Source: Paracyclopina nana | Taxonomy: Eukaryota; Arthropoda; Copepoda; Cyclopoida; Cyclopettidae | Assembly: GCA_019096065.1 (NCBI GenBank) | Contig: JAGUCH010000001.1 | Coordinates: 8,432,001 to 8,496,000, forward strand | Reading direction: 5' to 3' | DNA: 64,000 nt | Shown here: positions 1 to 9,396 of the stretch, one piece after another | How positions within the stretch are numbered: the stretch's first letter is position 1 | Layout: each line of letters starts with the position of its first letter | The notes under the pieces: generated by a model | Told to the model about the DNA's origin: nothing | The model's input: only the letters and a program-made list of their open reading frames with translations | Database searches by the model: none | Program-made: the position numbers and the translations under genes

Positions 1-219
1 GCGTACGTTCTCTATATACTGCATTCTAGGGAATTCGTGTTTGGATGCCCGATTATTCACTTCTATGTCAAAGCTCTCAAAAGCATACTAGGCTTTTTGG
101 TTTGTGCAAAGAATTACGTATTCATGAGGATTGCCTTTTCTAGATAAGTCAATCCCTTTTTTTGGTGCAACATACTGATACTACGAAAGTGGTATTGGAA
201 TCGATTGACAAGTAGATAC

Positions 220-3200
220 CTGGAGATTCATGATTCCTCGCGTTATTCTGACATTTAAAATGATCAGAACGAGAATTGGAGCCACTCCAGTGGTTGTCAA
301 TGGATGTAACATCCTCAAATATAAATTCACCTTCAAGTAGGTCGTATTTTTCATCCAAGACCTCTGCAAAAGGAAGAACTTTTTAGCGTTAAACTTTGCA
401 GGGGATTTGCCGGATTCCAATATTAGTGTACTGCCAGTATTCGGCAAAAAGTTTGCTAACTCTTATTCCCCGATTCTCGTATATCGACGACGACGATGGT
501 CATGCTACCTTACAAAATGGATTATCAATGGAGGAATTGCTTCATTTGATGACTTTGAATAGCCTTGCAAAAAAAGGGACTTGGAAGCTAAGTACATACA
601 GCTAGAGCCTTTTGAAAAGTCCTTGAAGCATTTTCTTGCTCAAAAACTTTTTACTATTTGCCAAAGGGTATCTTCATAATTTATTGAGGCTTTTTATGCA
701 ACGGCAAACGTCATAAAAAGGCGAGCGACTCTTTTACTATTCAAAGAAGTTCACACATCATAAAATACAACAAAGGGCGAAAAAGGCGCTTGAAAAATGG
801 GGGGCAGCATAAATTCAGAAACTTGGTGAGACTTTTCCAAAGTTTGGGGATTATAAAGAATTACCTGGAGATTGATGAACATCGGTATGTTGAAGATGAT
901 GGAAAGTACCGTGACGGGAACAACGTAGTAGGCCAAATGCTTCCACCACTCAGTAGTCCTTATGTGTATCCGGTACTTGAAGGCAACAACAGACATCGTA
1001 TAAAATGTGATTCTACGAAATTATTCGTCACTTACTCGATGAGGCGACCTGATGGCGAAATGCCTCTCGAAAGTGAGAGCCACAATCATCAGCACCGATG
1101 CACACATCGAAACTTGAGCAAACGTATCCAGCCAAGCTCGAATGACCTTCAAGGTGTCTGCAAAAAATATATTGATACTATCTGAGCACGGTAAAACAGC
1201 AGCTGCTGAAGCTTTTCCCCTTTCTTCCCTATCACTATTAGCCTTTTTCTGACAATTAGAATTGCCTCAATCAAACCTTCTCTTGTTTCTTCTACCCAAA
1301 AGGCTTCAGCTCGCGCCATTTCGCCCCAGTTCCCACAATAACTAACGAATAACCATCATTCATTGTTTCTTACTGTTGGTAATCCCCAGCGCATGCATGC
1401 AAGAGAGGGAGTTGCAGGAGATGAAAAACGTGTCCACTATGCACAAAATGGCCAGAAGCTGGTTGAAAGCAGTTTCCCGTATTTTGGGCCGGACTAAGAC
1501 GGCTATTGACATCAGATTAGCGCAAAGGCCGAAAATGGCCACAGTGGACATGACAACGCCTCCAATCCACCACTTCCATTCCATGAAGTCCTGAAAAGAA
1601 GCAGATGAAAATTGGCAAAGGATCAAACAAATGCCTTCTTCGAGGGCTCTTGGGAAAACTATTTAGCCTATCATTTGGTACGTTTTAGAGGAGATGTTTG
1701 GTTAATTTAAGATAATAATGATGGACGTGCTTTCTTGGGAAAATCAATAGATTGTTCAGCCTTTTGCCAAGATTGAATGAAGCAGATAGCTTTGCTCGAA
1801 GAGATCAAAGACCGATTCTCCAAATTACTTTAGCTTTCAAATGAAAGTCTGATGCAATTACAAAATACTGGCAACCTTTAAAATCGGCGATCAATCATTT
1901 GTGAGCATTTTGAAAAATGTCGTTGGTGATTTCGGCATCTTTGCAAAGAAGCGCTTTTTGATACATCAATACTGTCGATGCTCAATATCATTTTGTAGGG
2001 TTGAGCAGATAATTCTAGCCGAGAGCTATCAAGAGAGAGGCATGTGCAATGCATAATTTTGTACATAAGATTTACTCATACTCTATGAATGAATATCTCA
2101 AGAGCTCTTGACAATGTAGCATTGTTGTTAGCTTTACATCAAGCGAAGCTAAGAAGATAATAAGGAGGATTTGTGTGCTATGCTACTATACATTAACCAC
2201 CTGACATCGACTTGTTGTCGCTGCATTGTAAGCTCTCAGTATTGCAAGCACAAATAAGCTCCGTGAAATGTGACTAGTTTTAAAATTAGTCTCGTTGTCT
2301 CAAAACAGCTTTGGAGGTATTATTTTTAAAAAGGCAATATATCTCCTAAAAATCAGAAATCACTCCACTTGAAATTGAGTTACCTAGCTTCCACGTGCAG
2401 GGTGCGGCACCAAAAATAAGGAGCCAAAGCTTTCTGTTTCTCAGAGGTAGCCTTTGATGCCAGAGTAATGTTCTTGAAATTGCCCTTGTAGTTGATAGCT
2501 TGAGTTTGCACGTTTAGTAAGAGATATGATCAAAAATCAAATGTGGCCCAATAATTAAATAGAGCTCAACATTGCTGCCGCATCCTGTATAACACCGAGT
2601 AGAGAAAACAAGGATCTTGGCCTTATGGTATTGTTTCTGGAAAGCTCATGAAAAAGCATCGCAACAATTAAAATGTGTCTGTCGCAAAACCTCAAAATGT
2701 GACGGAACAATCTGATGCTTAATCACGCAACTTTGATACAAACGATTATTAAGCTCGATCAAGAGAAAAATGAAGAGACCCCCTCTAAAACTGCCAAAGC
2801 TAACTTTCTTAAATTGATAGGAAAATTGCTATTATGATTCAGAAAGGCGTTAGCCTGGTTCCAACAAGGAAAATCAGCATAACCAGGAGACTTAACTTGA
2901 CATATAAGTATAGTCAGGTCACTGCTAGCTCGCGCGCTCAGCTCGACCGGTTCCAACACGGGATATCAGCATTGTGTAGGAAGTCGAATCCTAGTTTTTC
3001 GCATTTTTGGGATGCTGGCTGAGCTAACATTACGTCATCAGCACGGAGCGGAGTTAGCCAGTTTTCGTTAGAGCTACAAGAAGTGAACTAAAATAAGTGG
3101 TCTAAAAGAGCCAACTTTTCTAATGATGAAGCCACTTTTTCAGCAATTGCCATTCGTGTAGTTCTTTTAATTGGTGCTTTACTTGCCCAAAAGCAAGCCT

Positions 3201-4294
3201 GAAGGCCAGCCTAACTTGATCAAAAAAATTGAATTTCAAGCAAAATAAGGCTCAAAATATGGTACAATGGTAATGTAATTTGTAATTTGGTATTTTTGCT
3301 ATTTAAGCTGGTGTCTTCCAGCTTAAATAGCAAATATTTAAGCTGGTGTCTTCCAGCTTAAATAGCAAAAATCCCACCTTTCAGAATAAAATTAAGAGAA
3401 AAAGCTACAAAACAGTTTTGGGATGCCCAACGTATGAAGTGATCGGGCATCCAAAATGTGCTCTTTGTTGCCAATAGGATAGATATGAACATGTTTACTG
3501 TTTGCTATAGTACAGTTTAGATGCATGAACAGAGCAAGAAAACATAGCTCTTCGTTTCGTTGCTATCTAGCTCAGACAATCTCAATTATTTGGTCTTGTT
3601 TGGCCGTATGCTTTAATGGAAAACGCAGAAAAATTGTAATTTTAGCCTATGGTGAATTGTAGCTTTCTCAAGCCATCAATGAGGAAGGGAAATTAGAAAT
3701 CTATTTTTAGCCCTTTTAAAAGGGACCCACGGAAAAAATAAATTTTACAGTATGAGCAGGATAAATGAAGGAATAAATGGCCGCCATTAAGTCAACTGCT
3801 TTGTTCAGCTATGTAACCCAAATATGCACGCTCAAAATAGTGTGGATACTGGAAAATGGCGTTTACCTTGATTTCAGCTTTGAGAATGAAAGGCTTGCAG
3901 TCCTTGAGATCTTCGGCATCAGTAGGGATCGAGTAGTACAGCGACACATTTTGCCAGTGATTCGGGGTAGCTAGGAAAGTTGCATTGCTGTTGGCTGTTT
4001 CCTCATCCTGTCCATCGAACAAGTTAGTGTCAAACGTTGCATTAAGATTTGTCATCTTGAGCTTATAGAGGCAAGGCCAAGGAGCTGCAATGGAATAGTG
4101 ATGAATTATGACTGCATGGAAGCTCCAGCAATTGCAGGTTTTGACATCCTTGTTCGAATACACTTTTGAAGTTAGGTAGTTTGATCAAAAAGCCTTGACA
4201 TATAGAGTATGGCAGCGCAAGCTCCTTGAAAGTAAGCGAACCCAAATATTTGCTTTGGAAGTATGTAGAGTCAATGCCCTTTAGATATTGGCTT
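220..4294 (-). CDS. FMRFamide-receptor-like class A GPCR, partial (3' end off window)
   Basis: Rhodopsin-family receptor on the minus strand, read as exons 4294-4164, 4084-3867, 1590-1374, 1157-1036, 975-865 and 363-220, with compatible phases (2/1/0/1/0/0). The two upstream exons give a probable extracellular part with N-glycosylation sites (NAT twice, NVS once) and cysteines. Exon 1590-1374 carries TM1-TM2 (GLCANLMSIAVLVRP). Exon 1157-1036 carries TM3 and the ERH variant of the DRY motif (TFERHFAIRSPHR). Exon 975-865 carries TM4 ending in FNIPMF, typical of FMRFamide-receptor-like GPCRs. Exon 363-220 carries TM5 (TTTGVAPILVLIILNVRITRGI). TM6-TM7 lie beyond position 1. The true 5' end was not found. 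The link of the two ectodomain exons to the receptor rests on strand, phase and adjacency only, so they could belong to another gene. Ligand unknown; a neuropeptide is likely from the family. Confidence 0.65.
2855..2975. repeat. MITE-like repeat, rearranged copy of the 37255-37407 family
   Basis: Starts with GGTTCCAACAAGGAAAATCA, shares the middle word GCTAGCTCGCGCGCTCAGCT with the copy at 37255-37407, and ends with GGTTCCAACACGGGATATCA. In the other copy the second terminal motif is inverted. Here both terminal motifs read in the same direction, so this copy is rearranged or a mosaic. Confidence 0.6.
3297..3369. repeat. Tandemly duplicated perfect hairpin
   Basis: The unit TTTAAGCTGG-TGTCTT-CCAGCTTAAA is a self-complementary stem with a short loop. 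It occurs twice back to back and is bordered by TTTGCTA/TAGCAAA. The two units are identical, so the tandem is recent or maintained. No gene is nearby; it lies in a GPCR intron. Confidence 0.75.
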
Positions 4295-4299
4295 CTGTA

Positions 4300-5112
4300 A
4301 TATAATTAATTTGGGGCTGGATGGATTCTCGCAACGCCATGGTTGTCATAATGCAGATGAAGAAAAGTTAATTTTTGAGAGTTGCGAAGCTAAATTGCAT
4401 TCAACTTCTTCACGCTCTTGTTCTCATATATGATACAGTAGCGTATCCAACGCAAAAACATGCATTGAACAATCCCGGTGACATTTTTATTGCTTTCGAA
4501 CTGCCTAATACAATCAAGAGCTTCCTTTGACTGTTTGAGTCAACCAAAAATAACAAAAAATTGCAAAATACAGATTTACAAAGGGGCACGTTGTCAGTGA
4601 TGCAAAAATGATCAGTACGTCGCATTTCTCGAACTTGATAATATGGTAATATTTGTGGATCGGTGAATCGAATGCAGCATATATACAACAAATGTGTGTT
4701 TGAGAGCATGACTTACCTTCCAAATTATTATTATTCTGATCAGAGAGGTCTTGTTATATGCGAGGCTACATTCAGAATGATGTTGAGGCCAAAAGAGGCC
4801 TCAGCAGCTAGGAGGCTTTTGCGCTTTCTCTTTACTTCTCTCACGAGTTGCTCAAAAAGGGACAAAAAGACAGAGCTTATCCATGCAAACAACTATCAAG
4901 TACTATCGAAACATGGTATACATGCAAAAACAAACACTCCAGTGAATGGTTCTTGCATTCTACCTTGCATGGCTAATGCTACTTCAAATAGACACCTATA
5001 TGGCTACTAGCAGCTATCTGTGTTGGTTACCGTCATCCTATTTTTAGAGAAAATGCCAAACTTTGCTTTGCCTCCTTTTCATTTACGAATTTCTAAGTGG
5101 ACCAATTAATTC
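4300..5112. other. Intergenic or upstream GPCR intron, no gene seen
   Basis: Only short reading frames without recognisable similarity or clean splice context. A 5' exon of the GPCR could be hidden here, but none was identified. Confidence 0.3.
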
Positions 5113-5324
5113 TTTTATATACTGTAATACGATTTCCTCGTGTTATAATTCAGTTTACCGATCCGACTCAGCTCTTTTATATCACAATTCTTTCTAGGCA
5201 ATTTGGGGGATATTAAATTCTCAACGGCCCTGGAATCAAATTCGAGGGATTTTAAGTAGTTTAATGCCCTCATATTCCATGGAACTAATCAACATGCCAA
5301 AGAAGATAGAAAAAAGAGAGAATC

Positions 5325-5396
5325 ATCCAAGATTTGAACCTCAAACAGTTGGATTAGCATTCCAATACTCTAACCACTGAGCTATGGAAACATCAT
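5325..5396 (-). repeat. tRNA-like unit (GCT anticodon-like loop), degenerate
   Basis: The minus strand has an A-box-like stretch TAGCTCAGTGGTTAGAGTA, a perfect anticodon-type stem TTGGA/TCCAA around a 7-nt loop with GCT at the anticodon position, and a B-box-like GGTTCAAATC. The T stem does not pair properly and no long variable arm (expected for tRNA-Ser) is present, so this is a tRNA-derived promoter unit rather than a working tRNA. A T-run follows within the next 20 nt. Confidence 0.6.
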
Positions 5397-5465
5397 GAAA
5401 ATTGCATGCTATGTATAGGACTTAAACATAATTTAAGCCAGATAAAGAAACCAAAAAAATCAAGG

Positions 5466-5538
5466 CATGACTGGGGTTTGAACCCTAGACTGCGAGATCA
5501 AGAGCCAAGCGCTCTAACCACTATGCCATAGGTACAAC
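5466..5538 (-). repeat. tRNA-like unit (Lys-CTT-like), degenerate
   Basis: The minus strand has an A-box-like TGGCATAGTGGTTAGAGCG, an anticodon region GGCTCTTGATC resembling tRNA-Lys(CTT), and the B box GGTTCAAACCC within the palindrome CTAGGG...CCC. The T arm fits only with an unusual six-base loop. A T7 run lies just downstream. Its partner in copy 2 is at 59836-59906. Confidence 0.6.
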
Positions 5539-5711
5539 TCACAAGCAATGTATTTTTAAAATCTCTTTTATTGCTCTCAAACCACTGGATGCTAGCTGAC
5601 AAGAGCCAGTGATACATAGCATAAAAACCGAGCAGCATTTTCTAGGGCATGGGGCAGCCCGGTAACTTCATTAAAACACTCGAATATCGTATTACAGTAT
5701 ATAAAATTGTA

Positions 5712-5897
5712 TATTTCGAGCTGGGGCACATAAAGTAGGGTCATTAAATAGCTGACCTCGGAATTTAAAATGGAAAAACACTCGTACAATTACAGCCCTC
5801 GCAGGCTCGGGCCAGTAAAGCTGTACTCGAGTTTTCCCATTTTAAAATCCTCGCTCAGCTATTTAATGACCCTACTTTATGTGCCCCAGCTCGAAAT
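5712..5897. repeat. 186-bp hairpin part of the composite element
   Basis: Long inverted repeat: the left arm begins TATTTCGAGCTGGGGCAC and the right arm ends with its complement. The centre is GC-rich around CCCTCGCAGGCTCGGG. The same hairpin occurs at 59474-59660. Confidence 0.8.
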
Positions 5898-6811
5898 AAA
5901 TAACTATTAAATACGCACGTAGTACATGCAAGGTAATTTCCAGTTTCCCGCATGTTAGCCTAAAACTCTTTTAGAAAATGCACAAGAAAACTTGCTAAAA
6001 AGCGGGAATGAATCCCATACAGAGGCTTCGGCTGAAACAAAAAATCAGTTTGACGGAGCTAGATAGAAAATAATCTCAATTTTTGCAAATTGTTGCGCTC
6101 AAAATGAAACTTCCTTCCACGCCGCATCACTATATGTATAAGAATTGACTTACAATATTGCAGGATCAGGAATGGCCTCAATTTCACGCGTACTTTGGGC
6201 AGCGCAGACTTTCAACTCAAAGAGAATTCATTCTCTTTTTGAACAAACCTCAATTGCAAATATCAGTTTGTTCTTTGAAAATATAATTTTAATGCATCGA
6301 GTTGAACCTTTTGGTAATATATTGTAGGATGGATTGATCTCGGGCGAATAATCCTAGCTTCCAATCATCAGTCATGCTTTAGTTAAGAAGACCAAAAAGT
6401 CAATTATGACGACTTATGGTAGAGTGGACAAATCTCCTTTCATGTCAAACCAGCATCATTATCCAATAGCACCCAAAAGAAACGAAGAATGCATAATTGA
6501 CTCGTAGTTTTGGCTTTCAAGCATGTACATTAGTTCGCCTGGATATCATAGAGAGCGGAAGATTTCCAGCGCACGCTACTGAGCAAATCGCGAAGGTCAA
6601 AATCTAAGTGAACGCAAATTTAAAAATATACACGTCACACAACCTCAAGTACATAAGTTTGACCTTTGCAATTTTTCGAGCGTTCGCGATGGTCTCAGCT
6701 TACTAAAACTTCCGCTCTCTATTTATATCCAGTCGACCTATTATCGATTTATTTGATCCTTGCGCCATTTATGTCATATCAAAGTGGAAGAAAAGATGGC
6801 GAAAGGTGTGG
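5898..6811. other. Intergenic, no gene seen
   Basis: AT-rich sequence with only short frames and no splice-supported coding. Nothing recognisable. Confidence 0.3.
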
Positions 6812-6882
6812 CTAGACGCGAACCCAGGGCAAGTGATTAGATTAGCGATTGGAGCTCTGATCTTCAACCACTAAGCTAACAA
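6812..6882 (-). repeat. tRNA-like (SINE-head-like) sequence
   Basis: The minus strand shows an A-box-like TTAGCTTAGTGGTTGAAGAT and, about 40 nt later, a B-box-like GGGTTCGCGTC. It is followed on the plus side by an unusually GC-rich block (6910-7060). No second copy was recognised in this window, so it may be a lone tRNA-derived SINE remnant. Confidence 0.45.
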
Positions 6883-7488
6883 TGAAATACTGAAAATATT
6901 TGTTGATTAAAAATACGCGGGCACCCTGTGCACGGCCGCACGGCTGGACGGCTGGTCCAGGCTACGTCACAGCATACAGCAAATCGAAACTGGCGGGCAC
7001 CAGCTGGCAGCCAGTTCAGGCTAGACCGCTGGGTCAACTTTGATGAGCTCGCGCGCAATGTCTACTTTGAAGCGCATTTATGGCATTTCTTGCGAAAAAA
7101 ATTAAGCTGAAAAAGCTTTTCTTAATTCAATTTTAGCTAATGTTCAAATGTTCGGGGCAGCTAATAACACTCATTATTTTTTAGTGTCTCGTGGCAATCA
7201 CTTGTTCGCTCCTCTCATTCGTGATCTGTCACTTGACACTAAAAAATAAGTCATGTTTTCCTCCAGCCCAGAGACTTACATTTTTTAATGAGGAGTGCGG
7301 ATGAAATGTAAACATACCATGTTTTGGTCACTCACTAAGGCCCTGTTCACCTGCATTATTATCAGCAAAATAACGCGCGATATTATGCTGATATTTGCAA
7401 ATATCCGGTATTTGTAAAATCATTTTTCAGATTTTGACTTCGGAATCGATCTATTGGTACCAAAAGCCATCCTACACCAAAATAATAG

Positions 7489-7679
7489 TTCCCTACCGCC
7501 TCAGCAAAAGTTAGACCCCAAGAAAAATCCCTGAGAGGTCGGGAAAAATTTGAGAACCGAGCAACTATTTTTTATCCGAGCGCAGCGAGGAAATGAAAAA
7601 TTGTGCGAGGTTCTCAAATTTTTCCCGGCCGATCAGGGATTTTTCGAGGGGTCTAACTTTTGCTGAGGGTGGTAGGGAT
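7489..7679. repeat. Foldback nested in the Harbinger-like element
   Basis: Arms of about 80 bp: left CCCTACCGCCTCAGCAAAAG, right ending in its near complement CTTTTGCTGAGGGTGGTAGG. The short loop is rich in GCGCAGCGAG. It is missing from the short copy of the parent element, so it is either an insertion or was lost there. Confidence 0.75.
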
Positions 7680-7942
7680 TCATTTTTCTCTAACAGTAAC
7701 CGAAAATCCCAGGTTGGTTGAAATTCCAAGACAAGCTCGACTTAATATTTCGATCTATTTTAAAGTGACCTAAGTCAACTCGCGCTCGCTTGGCTGGACT
7801 GCCCACTGACTCATCAAAATTCAGCACTCTACTGGCTTCTAGCTGAATACTGAAACTCAATTAGAAGTCAGAATCACCGCCGAATGACGCCATTGAACAT
7901 TTTTAACCAGTGATGTGATGTAAAATTGGAAAACCAAGACTC

Positions 7943-9125
7943 CCGCACCTCAGAGTGACTCCCGCACCTTGGAGGAGCGACTCCCGCACCCGACAGCGTC
8001 TCCCGCACCCGGCAGCGTCTCCCGCACCCGGCAGCGTCTCCCGCACCCGGCAGCGTCTCCCGCACCCGGCAGCGTCTCCCGCACCCGGCAGCGTCTCCCG
8101 CCCCCCGGCAGTGTCCCTCTCCAACACCCGGCAACGTCTTTAACTGCAAATTGAGGCTGCCCAAGACCAAGACAGCAATTTGAGGCTCCCGCTCCCGGCA
8201 GCGTCTCCCGGACCCGGCAGCGTCTTCCGCCCCTGGCAGCGTCTCCCGCACCCGGCAGTGTCTTCCGCCCCTGGCAGCGTCTCCCGCACCCGGCAGCGTC
8301 TTCCGCCCCTGGCAGCGTCTCCCGCACCCGGCAGCGTCTCCCGCACCCGGCAGCGTCTCCCGCTCCCGGCAGCGTCTCCCGGACCCGGCAGCGTCTTCCG
8401 CCCCTGGCAGCGTCTCCCGCACCCGGCAGTGTCTTCCTCCCCTGGCAGCGTCTCACGCACCCGGCAGCGACTTCCGCCCCTGGCAGCGTCTCCCGCACCC
8501 GGCAGCGTCTCCCGCACCTGGCAGCGTCTCCCGCACCCGGCAGCGTCTCCCGCTCCCGGCAGTGTCTCCCGGTCCCAGCAACGTCTTCCGCCCCTGGCAG
8601 CGTCTCACGCACCCGGCAGCGACTTCCGCCCCTGGCAGCGTCTCCCGCACCCGGCAGCGTCTCCCGCACCTGGCAGCGTCTCCCGCACCCGGCAGCGTCT
8701 CCCGCTCCCGGCAGCGTCTCCCGGTCCCAGCAACGTCTTCCGCCCCTGGCAGCGTCTCCCGCACCCGGCAGTGTTTTCCGCCCCTGGCAGCGTCTCCCGC
8801 ACCCGGCAGCGTCTCCCGCACCCGGCAGCGTCTCCCGCACCCAGCAGCGTCTCCCACACCCGGTAGCGTCTTTATATTCAAATTGAGGCTGCTCAAGACC
8901 AAGACGGCAATTTGAAGCTCCCGCACCCAGCAGCGTCTCCCGCCCCCGGCAGCGTCTCCACACCCGGCAGTGTCTCCACACCAAGCAGTGTCTCCACACC
9001 CGGCAGCATCTTTAACTGCAAATTGAGGCTGCCCAAGAACAAGACGGCAATTTGAGGCTCCCGCCCCCGGCTGTGTCTCCCGCACCCGGCAGCGTCTCCC
9101 GCACTTGGCAGCGTCTCCCGCACAT
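7943..9125. repeat. 19-bp GC-rich minisatellite array with spacer repeat
   Basis: The core unit GGCAGCGTCTCCCGCACCC (19 bp) is repeated for about 1.2 kb with variants (TTCCGCCCCT, CCGCTCCC, CCGGACCC). It is interrupted near 8130-8190, 8868-8925 and 9005-9062 by a second repeat of about 55 bp containing CAAATTGAGGCTGCCCAAGA. Because 19 is not a multiple of three and the unit lacks stops, long open frames of Arg/Gly/Ala/Pro repeats run on both strands. These are not considered genes. Confidence 0.9.
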
Positions 9126-9150
9126 TGTGGCTACTCAAGACTATGAATTC

Positions 9151-9222
9151 GGTGGGAAAAAAATTCGCCTGGTGATTTTTTTTCCCGGGAAAAAAATTCC
9201 CCTGGTTAATTTTTTTCCCAAT
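9151..9222. repeat. A-tract/T-tract alternating repeat
   Basis: GGGAAAAAAATTC and ATTTTTTTTCCC alternate twice around a CCCGGG centre, forming a small imperfect palindrome at the end of the minisatellite. Confidence 0.6.
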
Positions 9223-9396
9223 GTGTTTGTTTACATTTCGTCTTGGTAGAGAAATAAACTGAGAACTATTTGGAAATTGAAACCTAACCAGGGATTTTCG
9301 GTTACCGGTAGAGAAATAAAATTCTCAGTTTCTCAGTATTTCTTTCTAATATTTTGCCAAAATAACGGCCATAATAAGCAGGTGAACAGGCCCTAA

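Larger units (their letters stand above)
1591..3866 (-). other. 2.3-kb presumed intron of the GPCR gene
   Basis: No convincing exon was seen. The stretch contains a mosaic MITE-like repeat at 2855-2975, a tandem hairpin at 3297-3369 and a small palindrome near 3420-3453 (ggatgccc ... gggcatcc). The same GGATGCCC word recurs near position 41. Confidence 0.4.
5113..5897 (-). mobile_element. TIR composite element with two tRNA-like units (copy 1)
   Basis: An element of about 785 bp, present again in inverse orientation at 59474-60252. An inner part (5113-5705) is bounded by terminal inverted repeats of roughly 45 bp starting TTTTATATACTGTAATACGA. Next to it lies a 186-bp hairpin (5712-5897) with arms TATTTCGAGCTGGGGCAC and its complement. 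Between the inner TIRs are two tRNA-like sequences on the minus strand, each followed by a T-run. No transposase frame is present, so it would be non-autonomous. Superfamily unknown. Confidence 0.75.
7339..9393. mobile_element. Harbinger-like MITE (long copy) with nested inserts
   Basis: A 2055-bp element with terminal inverted repeats GGCCCTGTTCACCTGC and complement, flanked on both sides by TAA (7336-7338 and 9394-9396). The 3-bp TWA duplication and GGCCCTG-type ends are features of PIF/Harbinger (Tourist-like) elements. The outer about 145 bp on the left and about 100 bp on the right match the short copy at 43945-44166. The interior holds a foldback (7489-7679), a second inverted pair (7684-7729 against 9270-9317) and a minisatellite. 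No transposase is seen. Confidence 0.8.

Noticed and set aside
5325..5538. Two functional tRNA genes (Ser-GCT and Lys-CTT)
   Set aside because: T-arm pairing is broken, the Ser-type long variable arm is absent, and both occur inside a repeated element with a diverged second copy. Called tRNA-like instead.
7874..9138. Several long open frames (up to about 350 codons) rich in Arg/Gly/Ala/Pro on both strands
   Set aside because: They are translations of a 19-bp tandem repeat lacking stop codons in any frame. There is no splice, start or family support.
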